Source of the DNA: Bacteroidota bacterium
GTDB taxonomy: Bacteria > Bacteroidota > Bacteroidia > 2-12-FULL-35-15
Reading direction: 5' to 3'
Assembly: GCA_016722565.1 (NCBI GenBank)
Contig: JADKIU010000002.1
Span: forward strand, 186,001-250,000
Length of the DNA stretch: 64,000 bases
Shown here: piece by piece, positions 8,743 through 17,622 of the stretch
Position numbering within the stretch: the stretch's first letter is position 1
Layout: the number at the start of each line of letters is the position of its first letter
Notes under the pieces: model-generated
What the model was told of the DNA's origin: nothing
Seen by the model: only the letters and a program-made list of their open reading frames with translations
Databases searched by the model: none
Made by a program: the position numbers and the translations under genes

Positions 8743-10191
8743 ATGAAAAGATTCTACCTTATAGTTTGTTTTATTTGCTTTTCTAAAATAATTCAAGCGC
8801 AATCTCCTTTAATTGATTATTCATTTTTGGCTGTGCCGCCTAACGTAGTTGTTTATAAAATTGTTGAACAAACGGATGGGAAAATTTTGGTAGGTGGAGG
8901 GTTTTTCAATTATGCAGGTTCTGGTAAACAAAATCTGGTTCGCCTTAATTATGATGGCACCGTTGACACAACCTTCAATATGGGAGGAGTAGGTCCAGAC
9001 AATACCGTTCGTGACATTATTCTTATGAATGATGGACGAATTATTGTTTGCGGAAATTTTGTATCTTATAATAGTACAGGATGTTGTTTTGTTATAAGAT
9101 TACTTCCTGATGGTTCAGTAGATAATACTTTTAATGTACCTCCAGGTGTAATTAATGGAGCTGTTTTAGCTATTGAATTGCACACTGGGGATAAGGTTAT
9201 TGCGGCAGGTGAGTTTTTTACTTGTTATGGATCAAGTCAACCACACATAACCCAGTTCAATAGTGATGGGTCACTCGATACTACTTTTAATATTGGCACA
9301 GGCTTTAATTTAAATGTGTTCGATCTTCTTGTTCTCCCTGATTCTCGAATTCTTGTTGCAGGGAAATTTAATTCGTTTAATGGAACAACATGTGGAAATG
9401 TTGCACTGCTTTCGCCTAGCGGGCCTTATGATGTTTCTATGAATAATGCACCTGGTTTCTCGGGAATGGGAATAAGTACAGCTTATGATTTGGAACTTCA
9501 AGCAGATGGAAAAGTATTGGTAGCTGGTGATTTTAATTATCATAACGGACAATTAATTACAGGAATAGCAAGGTTAGATATTAATGGTTCTCGTGACTTG
9601 ACTTTCACTCCACCATTATATCCTTATGCAATTGTAAAAGCGATTGCTGTGCAAACTGATAATCAAATCTTAGTGGGTGGAGAATTCACTTCATCAATGT
9701 ATAATGTTGGTATTACAGGGCCAAATAGAATAGTCCGTTTAAATACAGATGGAACTATCGATAATACTTTTGCAGCAGGAATTGGAATGCCATCTCCTGC
9801 AGCATTTGTAAATGATATTACAATTGAATCTGATAATAAAGTTTTAGTTGGTGGACTCTTTGATAGTTTTGATTCTGAGACATTATATCAACAGATTATT
9901 CGACTGAATGAAAATGCAACTTCAATTTCAGAAACTATTGTATCCAATGAGCAATTTAGATTATATCCTAATCCATCTTCTGGTAATTTGTTTGTTGAAA
10001 ATCCTTTTGTCGGAATAAAAGATGTATCGCTGATTGTGTATTCTGCTAATGGACAAAAATTGATTGAAAAAAATATATCCTTTGAAACAGGAGCATTCTA
10101 TCTGTTTGAATCAAACCTGCAGTCGGGAATTTACATGCTGAGAATACAAGCAAAAGGAAAAGTTGCATCTAGAAAAATAATTGTAAAATAA
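8743..10191 (+). CDS. T9SS-secreted delta-60-repeat protein
   Basis: 482 residues: a signal peptide (MKRFYLIVCFICFSKIIQAQ), then about seven repeats of the delta-60 type with the pattern DGKILVGGGF..Y.G....LVRLN.DGTVDTTFN, predicted to fold as a beta-propeller. The last about 75 residues (from FRLYPNPSSGNLFVENPF to KIIVK) are a type A T9SS sorting domain (Por_Secre_tail). The product should be exported and anchored at the cell surface or released. Its ligand is unknown. It is a single gene flanked by a convergent terminator. Confidence 0.85.
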   Translation: MKRFYLIVCFICFSKIIQAQSPLIDYSFLAVPPNVVVYKIVEQTDGKILVGGGFFNYAGSGKQNLVRLNYDGTVDTTFNMGGVGPDNTVRDIILMNDGRIIVCGNFVSYNSTGCCFVIRLLPDGSVDNTFNVPPGVINGAVLAIELHTGDKVIAAGEFFTCYGSSQPHITQFNSDGSLDTTFNIGTGFNLNVFDLLVLPDSRILVAGKFNSFNGTTCGNVALLSPSGPYDVSMNNAPGFSGMGISTAYDLELQADGKVLVAGDFNYHNGQLITGIARLDINGSRDLTFTPPLYPYAIVKAIAVQTDNQILVGGEFTSSMYNVGITGPNRIVRLNTDGTIDNTFAAGIGMPSPAAFVNDITIESDNKVLVGGLFDSFDSETLYQQIIRLNENATSISETIVSNEQFRLYPNPSSGNLFVENPFVGIKDVSLIVYSANGQKLIEKNISFETGAFYLFESNLQSGIYMLRIQAKGKVASRKIIVK

Positions 10192-10208
10192 TAGATTCAT
10201 AATTAATG

Positions 10209-10241
10209 AAAAAAGCCACCCTTTTTTAGGGTGGCTTTTTT
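10209..10241. terminator. Bidirectional terminator between convergent genes
   Basis: An 8-bp GC-rich stem (gccaccct at 10215-10222, complement at 10228-10235) is flanked by A6 and T6. It serves the rightward delta-60 gene and the leftward gene ending at 10256. Confidence 0.85.
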
Positions 10242-10255
10242 CTGTTAGAAAAATA

Positions 10256-10672
10256 TTATTTCTTCATTATCACTACTGAATCCTTCTTTACCATTTTATC
10301 TTTACAACAATCTTTTTTCATGCCTTCTTCATTCATTTCTTCTCCGTTGATAATGATTCGTTTTTCAATGCACATTTCTTCTGAACCACCTTCGCACTCA
10401 TTCATCCCACTGCATGCTTTTTTGTGTTTTTTCTTTTTGTGACAATCATTGTCTTTTTTACAATGGCTTTCATGCTGTGCGGCCCCGCGTTTCATAAATT
10501 TCTTTGCCATAAAAATTGCTCCTCCTCCGAAAAGGTTCAAGAAGCCTACCAGAATAACAAAGTAAGAAACATACTTAAATAAATTTGAAAGGTTTTCTTT
10601 TTGAGTTTTTGCTAATAAAAACATACCCGCAACAATTACGAGTAAAGACATAGAGGCTGCAATTAAGATCAT
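10256..10672 (-). CDS. Small membrane protein with Cys/Lys/His-rich tail
   Basis: 138 residues, family not recognised. Two TM helices are visible (about residues 2-22 and 34-56). A hydrophilic tail rich in Cys, Lys, His and Met follows, with clusters such as HCKKDNDCHKKKKHKKACSG, then MCIEKR and KDCCKDK. Seven Cys together with neighbouring His could bind metal or form disulphides; this is inference. The gene is leftward, 56 nt downstream of the DUF2235 gene, with a TACATTCG box (10722-10715) upstream that could serve as its own promoter. Composition suggests a real but fast-evolving protein. Confidence 0.6.
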   Translation of the reverse strand: MILIAASMSLLVIVAGMFLLAKTQKENLSNLFKYVSYFVILVGFLNLFGGGAIFMAKKFMKRGAAQHESHCKKDNDCHKKKKHKKACSGMNECEGGSEEMCIEKRIIINGEEMNEEGMKKDCCKDKMVKKDSVVIMKK

Positions 10673-10728
10673 TTGTTTTATGTTTTAGTGAATAGTTACA
10701 ATTGATTTTTCAAACGAATGTACAAAAA

Positions 10729-11772
10729 TTAGTTGTCAATTTCCACCTCTTTCGAATCATAGCTTAAAATCCATGACGAATACGTTGGTGAAGTTTCATT
10801 GGATTGGTTTCTTGTCCTTTTTAAAACACTTTCATGTATGCATAGTTTGCCGTTTGTCTTCTCCTGCCAGTTTCTTTTTTCACGTCTAAATAATTTTCCA
10901 ACAAATCCGATTTGCTCATTGTGCATCATTCCTTCAGGATTTTTTGCTGCTGCTAAAAAACGTTGATATTCGGGCGACTTTGAATAAATGAGTAATCCTT
11001 TGGATGTAGCTTCGTGCATCATCCATTTTAAAGTGATATTTGACAACTCCTCTTCTTTATAACCTCCGCCAACATCGGTGTGAACTCCACAAAACCAAAC
11101 TTGCTTTAGTCTGTCTTTCGGTTGATCTTCTTTCAATTTATTCCATAAAACAGGATGAAAAGTTTTTCGTTCATCATCTATTGAGAGTGCATGGCGTGCA
11201 TATTCAACACTATCACTCAATTCAAACGAATGAAACTTATGTGGAAACAATTTATCTAAAAGTGTGCTTATCCATTTGTTCGGTAAGCCTAGAGCTGCTA
11301 CAGTATCAAAAACACCCAAAAATTTAATTTTGCACCACATGGTATGATGTTTTGCTATAAATTCTTTCGCTTTTTCTTCTCTTCGCTCTTTGTTGTGAAT
11401 CTTGTATATGTCAAACGCTTCTTCTATAATGTCGGCTCTTGAAATGGGAAGAATGCCGAATAAATGGATGAACCCGGATAAGCTTCTTACGGTTGCAGCC
11501 CCGCGACTAAACCCAAACAGGTAGATATGATCGTCTGCTTGAAAATTTTCAAATAAAAAGCGGTAGCAGTCCAACATGTTTCTTGAAAACCCCCTTCCGC
11601 CAATCAGTCCTGCAACACCTTCCATGCCTGTCCCCAAACCTGCATCATAATAAGCAATTTGATTTTCCGTTCGGTCTTCAATCATGTTGAAGAGTTTGTA
11701 GATGTTTGTATTGTAGCTTTTGCCACCTTTTTGTCCGGTTCCGTCCGAAAAGATAATGATGTTTTTTCCCAT
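10729..11772 (-). CDS. DUF2235 alpha/beta-hydrolase (Tle1-like fold)
   Basis: 347 residues. The N-terminus MGKNIIIFSDGTGQ and the nucleophile elbow HIYLFGFSRGAATVR (GxSxG with Ser near residue 109) identify a DUF2235 hydrolase, the family that includes the catalytic domain of type VI phospholipase effectors Tle1 and many lone cytosolic proteins. A conserved Asp (LGVFDTVAALG) and a His (WFCGVHTDVGGGY) complete a probable triad. No signal peptide and no T6SS genes are near, so a housekeeping or lipid-related role is as likely as an effector role. It starts 13 nt after the stop of the upstream membrane-protein gene and is probably co-transcribed with it. Confidence 0.8.
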   Translation of the reverse strand: MGKNIIIFSDGTGQKGGKSYNTNIYKLFNMIEDRTENQIAYYDAGLGTGMEGVAGLIGGRGFSRNMLDCYRFLFENFQADDHIYLFGFSRGAATVRSLSGFIHLFGILPISRADIIEEAFDIYKIHNKERREEKAKEFIAKHHTMWCKIKFLGVFDTVAALGLPNKWISTLLDKLFPHKFHSFELSDSVEYARHALSIDDERKTFHPVLWNKLKEDQPKDRLKQVWFCGVHTDVGGGYKEEELSNITLKWMMHEATSKGLLIYSKSPEYQRFLAAAKNPEGMMHNEQIGFVGKLFRREKRNWQEKTNGKLCIHESVLKRTRNQSNETSPTYSSWILSYDSKEVEIDN

Positions 11773-11785
11773 GGCGATCTCCCTT

Positions 11786-12931
11786 TTATGGTGTTTTAGA
11801 TAACTCGTTTAATTTCAATTTAGGAGTAAACATAAAATATATTTCTGACGAATCATTGGCATACTGATAAAATGTATTTGCAACCTGAACGAAATTTCTT
11901 TTTTCAGGGTATGCAGGCACTCCGAGCTCCATCATGCACCAATACTTAATTGTGATTTGATTCTGATTGAGTTCTCCAATCGAATAGGGTTTGATATGTT
12001 GCGGAAGTTTTGCTTCGACAGCATCTGAAATATAGATGACTGCTCCGCTCGTATTTCCGGAATATAGATTGTGAGAAAGATAAGAATCCCAAAGATTGAA
12101 AAAGTTAAACAAAGGCATTAAAATAAATAACGCGGCTACAATTTTTATGGAATGATAGTGCCACATATTTCTTATGTGCTGAAATGTTATCAGTTCGTTG
12201 TTGAAAAACAGTATAAAAGAAAAAGCCATCATTGCAATGTTCCATGGCCAAACAACAGGATTATAGTTGTGTCCCAATGGTCCTAATACAATTAATATAA
12301 AAACATGCATAAGGAAGAGCACACCAACGGCCGCTTTTTTTGTAGGTGATAGAAAAAGCGCAATTCCGGTTAACGTTTCGATAAGTGGGAACATGTTTCC
12401 CAGCCATTCAAAATGTTTAATAGCGCCTTCTTTCAGATGATTTGTAATAGGTTCCATTAACCATGGAAATGTATCTGTAATAAACTGAGGGTTTAATTTT
12501 TGAAGTCCACTCCAAAAATAAATAGCACCCAGCATCAATTGAAAAATAGTGATGATTGCCTGCTGTTTTTTTGTGTCATCACATCTGTAATTGAAAAATG
12601 AAACAATAAAAAACATTAAAAAGTATTGGTAAAACCATGGTTGCCATCGATTCTGATCTAAAATGGCTAAGAGTGTCGCGCAAATTAAAAAAACAAAAAT
12701 CGGCTTTTGTGGATTTCTGAAAAGCACAATTGCAATGAGCGACAAAAGTGTGAGGCAAAACAAAATAATATCAAAAGGGTGATTTATTGGTGGAAGAAAG
12801 TCGAAAACCGGACTTAAAGGAAAGTTGCGTTCACCCAGCCAAAGCTTATACGACAATAGCATACTTGCGATGCAAGCAAGTGCGATTATGCGTGTAATGA
12901 TTCTGATTTGTGAACAAGACCGATCATTCAT
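11786..12931 (-). CDS. Multi-pass membrane protein, HTTM/DoxX-like by appearance
   Basis: 381 residues with about nine TM helices (roughly 10-320) and a short soluble C-terminal domain (about 325-381). Segments such as LDQNRWQPWFYQYFLMFF and IYFWSGLQKLNPQF resemble HTTM / vitamin-K carboxylase-like membrane domains, but the family is not certain and no catalytic motif can be named. It lies between the NlpC/P60 gene (36-nt gap) and the DUF2235 gene (13-nt gap), all leftward, suggesting one transcript. Confidence 0.6.
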   Translation of the reverse strand: MNDRSCSQIRIITRIIALACIASMLLSYKLWLGERNFPLSPVFDFLPPINHPFDIILFCLTLLSLIAIVLFRNPQKPIFVFLICATLLAILDQNRWQPWFYQYFLMFFIVSFFNYRCDDTKKQQAIITIFQLMLGAIYFWSGLQKLNPQFITDTFPWLMEPITNHLKEGAIKHFEWLGNMFPLIETLTGIALFLSPTKKAAVGVLFLMHVFILIVLGPLGHNYNPVVWPWNIAMMAFSFILFFNNELITFQHIRNMWHYHSIKIVAALFILMPLFNFFNLWDSYLSHNLYSGNTSGAVIYISDAVEAKLPQHIKPYSIGELNQNQITIKYWCMMELGVPAYPEKRNFVQVANTFYQYANDSSEIYFMFTPKLKLNELSKTP

Positions 12932-12967
12932 AAGTTGTTTGTTTTTATAAAAACCAATATTGCTATC

Positions 12968-13519
12968 CTATTTCAGTCGTCCAGCTTTGTAATAATATTT
13001 TTTATAATAGTCTTCATCTAAGTCGTCTATCATAACACCTTTCTTTGTGGTAGCATGAACAAATTTGTTGTTTTGTAAATACACGCCAATGTGCGAAATT
13101 TTATTTCCATCAATTTTGAAAAATACCAAGTCGCCTTCTTCTAAATTACTTTTTGAAATCACTTTGCATTGATCGAAAATCGATGCTGAGGAGCCTGAAA
13201 TGGACTTACCGTAAATTGTTGAGTAAAGTGTTGCTGTAAAGTTGGAGCAATCGATTCCGTTTTTGTTTTTGCCTCCGTATTTGTATGGAACACCATACCA
13301 TTCGTCTATAAAGGAGTAGAGTTTGATGTTCTCAATTTTGCCTTCACTCACATTGAGAAGTGTAGCGTATTTTTCTGTTATTTTTTTTGATTTGGTAGAG
13401 GAGGAGGAGGTATGCGATGAAGTTGCATCTTTACCGGAACGACATGCACCTATCGAAACTGCAAATAGTAAAAGCAGCGGAAGAGCATATTTAAAGGATA
13501 AATGATTATTCGGGCGCAT
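12968..13519 (-). CDS. NlpC/P60 family lipoprotein (cell-wall peptidase)
   Basis: 183 residues. The N-terminus is a lipoprotein signal with lipobox (VSIGAC, Cys near residue 26), followed by a Ser/Lys-rich linker. The NlpC/P60 domain fills residues about 65-183: catalytic Cys in NGIDCSNFTATLY, His in ISHIGVYL, and a polar third position near KFVHATTKKGVMIDDL. Such enzymes cut D-Glu/meso-DAP bonds in peptidoglycan stem peptides. The predicted location is the periplasmic face of the outer membrane. A TACATTTG promoter box lies 13 nt upstream of the ATG. Confidence 0.88.
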   Translation of the reverse strand: MRPNNHLSFKYALPLLLLFAVSIGACRSGKDATSSHTSSSSTKSKKITEKYATLLNVSEGKIENIKLYSFIDEWYGVPYKYGGKNKNGIDCSNFTATLYSTIYGKSISGSSASIFDQCKVISKSNLEEGDLVFFKIDGNKISHIGVYLQNNKFVHATTKKGVMIDDLDEDYYKKYYYKAGRLK

Positions 13520-13532
13520 CGCAACGTTTTCC

Positions 13533-13540
13533 CAAATGTA
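13533..13540 (-). promoter_or_regulatory. Bacteroidota -7 promoter box for the NlpC/P60 gene
   Basis: On the minus strand the octamer TACATTTG matches TAnnTTTG exactly. It lies 13 nt upstream of the ATG at 13519, which predicts a very short leader. The -33 element is weak (TTTA about 18 nt upstream). Confidence 0.45.
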
Positions 13541-13608
13541 CTTTGTAAAAAAGGGGATTAAACGATGAAGAATGAAAGGTTATTAAGTCACTCTTGTTAA
13601 TAAGCGAC

Positions 13609-15033
13609 TTATTTGAACTCCAGTTTTATCGGTAAGTTCATGGTTGTAGATACCTTTTTACCGTTTTGAACAACTGGTTTCCATTTCGGCATCATTTTTA
13701 CAACCCGAAGTGCTTCATTGTCCAATACCGTATTAATTCCCTTTAGAATTTTAGGATTTTTCACCGTTCCGTCTTCCCCAACGGTAAATTGGACATATAT
13801 TTTATTGGATGCAGGAGGATTGGCTTTATACAACGCCTTATCGTAATTGAAATTTTTCGCTAAAAATTTTCGTAACGAATCTTGTCCACCTGGAAATTCG
13901 GGCATCATCTCCGTGATAAGAGGTTTTTCTTGCATCGAGATGGAGTCTGTAACTACTTTTTCAATGACTGCACCAATAGTCACTTCTGATTTTAATCCTT
14001 CTGCATCTTGACTTACACTTTGTGGTTCATAACCACTAACACCTCCATAATTTGCATCTTCATCAGCGCTTTCTTTTGTTACAACTTTGTCTTTTGCTTT
14101 TCCTTCTGATCTGTATTTCCCAACCTTTTCTGATTTTTTTGCCAATTCAACGGGTTCAATATTTTTTGATTTGCGACTATCCGTTGTGCTGGCAGGCTGT
14201 TGTTTTTGGTCAGGTATTACGACAGTTGTGGTTGTTGTTGTGGTTGGTGTTGAAAATGTATTGCTGGTAGTAACCACCGTTTTTTGTTCCAAATTTTTTG
14301 AATCGTCCAATTGTGCATTTTTTTCGCGTTCAGGGGCATTTGCTTTTGGTAGTGCAATGGACTCTACTGCATCGTCTCTCTTGTTATTAGAAATGGTAAC
14401 ATCATACACGCCTGATGCGCTGCCAACACTTTCAACAGGCGCCACTCCGTTTCCGTTTTGATTCACTTTGTTGGTTTGATTGAACTGTTCTTCTTCAGCT
14501 AAAGCCACTTCGCTATCCATTATTTTGGCTGGAGTTGATTTACTGATTTCTGATGAAGATATGCCTGTTCCTGGTGCCGATTCATCCGAAGCTCCAGTGC
14601 TATTCTGTTCAGCTTCAAAAGAGGGTGGTGGTGGCGGGGGAGCTGGACTTTCTTCTTTTAGCTCTGCCAAATCACTCATGGATGCCTCTTTTAAATTAAT
14701 TTTATTAAAAAAGAAAACACCAACAACCAGTAGCGCAATAGCAGCCGCAATAGAAAATACCATTTTGTAATTAAAAGAAACTACAACTGCTTCTTTTTTT
14801 GATGTGCCGGCAATGCGTAAATTGATAAGTCCCTTGATATGTGATATGCGAGTTCTGTCTTTTGTGATTTCCAATCCTTCTAAAGCATCAGCACATAATT
14901 CACAATCAAGCAAATGTTTTTCAATCACATGTCTTTCCTTTTGACTCAATTTATCATCGATGTAGTCAAATAACTGTTGTTCCGAAAGACAATCGGATTG
15001 TGAATGGATGGTATGTTTTAAGTTGTTATTCAT
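13609..15033 (-). CDS. Anti-sigma zinc-finger / TonB C-terminal fusion protein
   Basis: 474 residues. Residues 15-47 hold a zf-HC2 anti-sigma zinc finger (C15, H40, C44, C47; HLLDCELC). A single TM helix spans about 90-109, then a proline run and a long disordered Ser/Thr/Lys-rich stretch (about 115-370). The TonB C-terminal domain lies at about 376-474 (MPEFPGGQDSLRKFL, then VQFTVGEDGTVKNPKIL and MPKWKPV). The start overlaps the stop of the sigma gene as TAATG, so translation is coupled. The cytosolic finger should hold the sigma factor while the periplasmic TonB-like domain could contact outer-membrane proteins. Whether this domain transduces energy or only senses is unknown. Confidence 0.85.
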   Translation of the reverse strand: MNNNLKHTIHSQSDCLSEQQLFDYIDDKLSQKERHVIEKHLLDCELCADALEGLEITKDRTRISHIKGLINLRIAGTSKKEAVVVSFNYKMVFSIAAAIALLVVGVFFFNKINLKEASMSDLAELKEESPAPPPPPPSFEAEQNSTGASDESAPGTGISSSEISKSTPAKIMDSEVALAEEEQFNQTNKVNQNGNGVAPVESVGSASGVYDVTISNNKRDDAVESIALPKANAPEREKNAQLDDSKNLEQKTVVTTSNTFSTPTTTTTTTVVIPDQKQQPASTTDSRKSKNIEPVELAKKSEKVGKYRSEGKAKDKVVTKESADEDANYGGVSGYEPQSVSQDAEGLKSEVTIGAVIEKVVTDSISMQEKPLITEMMPEFPGGQDSLRKFLAKNFNYDKALYKANPPASNKIYVQFTVGEDGTVKNPKILKGINTVLDNEALRVVKMMPKWKPVVQNGKKVSTTMNLPIKLEFK

Positions 15034-15617
15034 TATTTTTTTGCACTCTTATTTTCAATGCAAATTTTTAAATTTCGTTTTCCGTTTTGAATGTAGCTTT
15101 TTACATTATTCATACTAAAGCTGGTTAGTTCCGTAACTTCTTGATAACTCTTTTCCTGTAAAAAAAACAATTCAACACATAATTTCTGCTCTTGATTTAA
15201 ACCTTTAATGCATTCTTCCATGAAGGTTAATTGCATTTCTTTTGTGTTTTCGATTGTAAGATGCAGTTCAGTATCCGATTCCATAAACGATGCCAAATCT
15301 TTTTGCATTTCTTTTGTACGCTTTAGTTTGGATGCGCCTGAACGAAGCTGCATCAGGCAGAAATTCTTGCAAACCATATGAAGCCAGGCTTTAAATTGCT
15401 GCACCTCATGTTTTTTTAAATCAATTAAAAGTTTCTCGAAAATTTGCATGCATGCATCTTGAGCCTCATCTTCATCTTTAAGGTATTTCATGCATACACC
15501 AAATATTAGGTGTGTATATCTGCGGTGTAATTCTCCTACATAAATATTGTTTCCGGTTTGCTTGAATTCAGCAACCAGTTGCAAATCGTCAAGTTTATTT
15601 AATTGAGAAGCCTGCAT
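15033..15617 (-). CDS. ECF-type RNA polymerase sigma factor
   Basis: 194 residues. Region 2 lies at about 10-85 (ELHRRYTHLIFGVCMKYLKD, then DEAQDACMQIFEKLL). Region 4 lies at about 130-185 with a helix-turn-helix (SYQEVTELTSFSMNNVKSYI). No region 1 or 3, as expected for ECF sigma factors. It shares a TAATG stop/start overlap with the zinc-finger/TonB fusion gene, its likely anti-sigma factor. A TATTTTTG box 12 nt upstream could be its promoter. Target genes are unknown; its control by a membrane protein suggests envelope signals. Confidence 0.88.
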   Translation of the reverse strand: MQASQLNKLDDLQLVAEFKQTGNNIYVGELHRRYTHLIFGVCMKYLKDEDEAQDACMQIFEKLLIDLKKHEVQQFKAWLHMVCKNFCLMQLRSGASKLKRTKEMQKDLASFMESDTELHLTIENTKEMQLTFMEECIKGLNQEQKLCVELFFLQEKSYQEVTELTSFSMNNVKSYIQNGKRNLKICIENKSAKK

Positions 15618-15629
15618 ATAGCGTAATTA

Positions 15630-15637
15630 CAAAAATA
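15630..15637 (-). promoter_or_regulatory. Bacteroidota -7 promoter box for the sigma/anti-sigma operon
   Basis: On the minus strand TATTTTTG matches TAnnTTTG and lies 12 nt upstream of the sigma-factor ATG. No clear TTTG -33 element is seen. Confidence 0.4.
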
Positions 15638-15731
15638 GGCATTTTATAATTTGTTATGGAATTTTTATTTCTGTTGCATCTTCCTTTCGAATTATAAATG
15701 AAATACGTTAAATCTTTAATATCATAATAGT

Positions 15732-17420
15732 ATGAAAACACTAAAATCAACGATTCTTGCAACCGCATTTATAACATTGCTGGCAAGTCATCATTCAGCT
15801 GTAGCAAATGGATCTACAGAGAAAAACATCAAATCAAAAATTGAAAATGTAACTGTTTTTACACAAGGTGCACAGATTTATCGAAGCTCTTTGGTAAATA
15901 TTAATTCGGGAATAACAACATTGGTTTTTGAAGGATTAGAATCAACCATTGATGCAAGAAGTATTCAAGCAAGTGGGTTCGGAAACTTTGTGATTATGGA
16001 TGTACAACATAGTATCAAGTATCCTGAACCAAAAGAAATCGATGTAACAAAGAATCCAAAAAATTTAAAGCAAATAAAAATGTTGCAAGATTCAATTGTG
16101 ATGATTGATTTCGATTTAGAAGAAATAGCTACTAAACAAGCAGCTTTAAATATCGAAAAAACCACCTTGTTGAATAATCGAATAATAAAAGGGGAGACAA
16201 AAAAAGACACTTTAAATCTGGTGAAAGATGCACTCGCTTTTTTAAGAGAAAAATTAAATAATATTAATTCAGAATTGTTAAAATTAAAAAAGGAAGAGTA
16301 TCGGGTGAATGTGAAGAAAAAACGAATGCAGTCTGATTTATTAGCATTGCAAACGTATAATGCAAATACCGGAGACGTTGTCATGGACGTTACTAATTAT
16401 CGAGTTATTATCACCGTTTCTGCGGACGTTGCAACAAACGGAACGATGAACATCAATTATATGTTGCAAAATGCAGGCTGGACACCCTCTTACGATTTAC
16501 GTGCAAAAGGTGCTGGAGGAAATATGCAATTGACATATAAAGCACAAGTGTATCAGAATACAGGAATCGATTGGAATGACGTTAAACTAACCCTTTCAAC
16601 TGCAAGTCCGAATCAAAGTAATGTAAAACCTGTTTTAAATACGTGGTGGTTGAATTATTATAATCCGTATGCATACGATTACAAAAGAAAACGTTCGGAA
16701 GGACAAAATGAGGATTTATCAAAGGTGGCTTCCGGTTCATATGCACCAACTTCAGTTAATGCAGAAGTAGATGCAATGACTGCGGCAGATTTTACGGTTG
16801 CCGAGGAAAATATCACAACCGTTGAGTACGATATCAAATTGGCATATAATATTCCATGTGATGGTAAAACACATTTTGTTGCGGTTCAAACCAAAGAAAT
16901 TCCTGCAAATTATATTCATTTTGCTGCTCCCAAAATCGATAAAGATGCCTTTTTGGTTGCGAAAATTACAAATTGGGATGAATTAAATCTGGCTGCAGGA
17001 AGTGCAAATATCTATTTTGACGGAACGTTTGTTGGTGAATCGTATATCGATCCAACGAACTTGTCAGACACCCTCGATTTGACATTGGGTAGAGATAAAA
17101 ATATGGTGGTTACGAGAGTGAAACAAAAGGATAAAACGAAAGAAAAATTGATTGGTGAAGATAAAGTGAAAACAGTAACCTATGAAATCACGATTCGAAA
17201 CACCAAATCTTCTGTATCGGTTTTCAATTTGCAAGATCAAATTCCGGTTTCTCAAACAAAAGAGATTGTTGTAACCTTGGCAGAATCATCTGGAGGAGAG
17301 TTGGATGAGACGAGTGGAATTGTAAACTGGAAGTTTAATTTAAAGCCTAAAGAAACAAAAAAGGTAATCATTTCTTATACTGTTAAGTTTCCGAAAGATA
17401 AAGCCTTAGCTGGTTTGTAA
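15732..17420 (+). CDS. DUF4139 (mucoidy-inhibitor MuiA-like) protein
   Basis: 562 residues with a signal peptide (about 1-25). A DUF4140 domain lies at about 35-120 (IENVTVFTQGAQIYRSSLVN), a coiled coil at about 120-215 (long Lys/Glu/Leu stretch), and the DUF4139 beta-rich domain at about 225-560 (MNINYMLQNAGWTPSYDLRA, then WNDVKLTLSTASPN). This order is the standard one for the MuiA-like family. Its molecular role is not known; the location is probably periplasmic or surface. It is divergent from the sigma operon (114-nt gap) and followed by a terminator. Confidence 0.85.
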   Translation: MKTLKSTILATAFITLLASHHSAVANGSTEKNIKSKIENVTVFTQGAQIYRSSLVNINSGITTLVFEGLESTIDARSIQASGFGNFVIMDVQHSIKYPEPKEIDVTKNPKNLKQIKMLQDSIVMIDFDLEEIATKQAALNIEKTTLLNNRIIKGETKKDTLNLVKDALAFLREKLNNINSELLKLKKEEYRVNVKKKRMQSDLLALQTYNANTGDVVMDVTNYRVIITVSADVATNGTMNINYMLQNAGWTPSYDLRAKGAGGNMQLTYKAQVYQNTGIDWNDVKLTLSTASPNQSNVKPVLNTWWLNYYNPYAYDYKRKRSEGQNEDLSKVASGSYAPTSVNAEVDAMTAADFTVAEENITTVEYDIKLAYNIPCDGKTHFVAVQTKEIPANYIHFAAPKIDKDAFLVAKITNWDELNLAAGSANIYFDGTFVGESYIDPTNLSDTLDLTLGRDKNMVVTRVKQKDKTKEKLIGEDKVKTVTYEITIRNTKSSVSVFNLQDQIPVSQTKEIVVTLAESSGGELDETSGIVNWKFNLKPKETKKVIISYTVKFPKDKALAGL

Positions 17421-17440
17421 AAGGTAAATCCGACATACTT

Positions 17441-17488
17441 AAAAATGCCCCGAAAGTTCTTGAATTCAGGAATTTTTTGGGCATTTTT
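17441..17488 (+). terminator. Terminator after the DUF4139 gene
   Basis: A 10-bp outer stem (aaaaatgccc at 17441-17450 and its complement at 17479-17488) encloses a shorter inner imperfect stem. The T-run at the right arm fits an intrinsic terminator. Confidence 0.65.
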
Positions 17489-17562
17489 ACTTTTTACTTT
17501 TTGCTACGTCTAAATTGTGATTTTTATCACGACAAAAAGGTGGATTTTTAATCAAAAAATCG

Positions 17563-17570
17563 TATATTTG
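17563..17570 (+). promoter_or_regulatory. Bacteroidota -7 box upstream of the YfiR operon
   Basis: TATATTTG matches TAnnTTTG exactly and lies 52 nt upstream of the ATG at 17623. The -33 region is A/T-rich without a clear TTTG. It would drive the three-gene YfiR/TPR/SpoIIE operon. Confidence 0.5.
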
Positions 17571-17622
17571 CACTTTAGCGAAAAAAGATGGCTTATAATT
17601 TGATTTGAGCCAAAGTATAAAA

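Noticed and set aside
10729..11772. Type VI secretion effector
   Set aside because: DUF2235 also occurs widely outside T6SS; no vgrG, hcp or immunity-like genes are in the window.
14052..14770. Plus-strand ORFs inside the anti-sigma/TonB gene
   Set aside because: They lie opposite the low-complexity Ser/Thr/Lys-rich linker, have odd composition (Val, Ser and Cys runs) and no homology signs.
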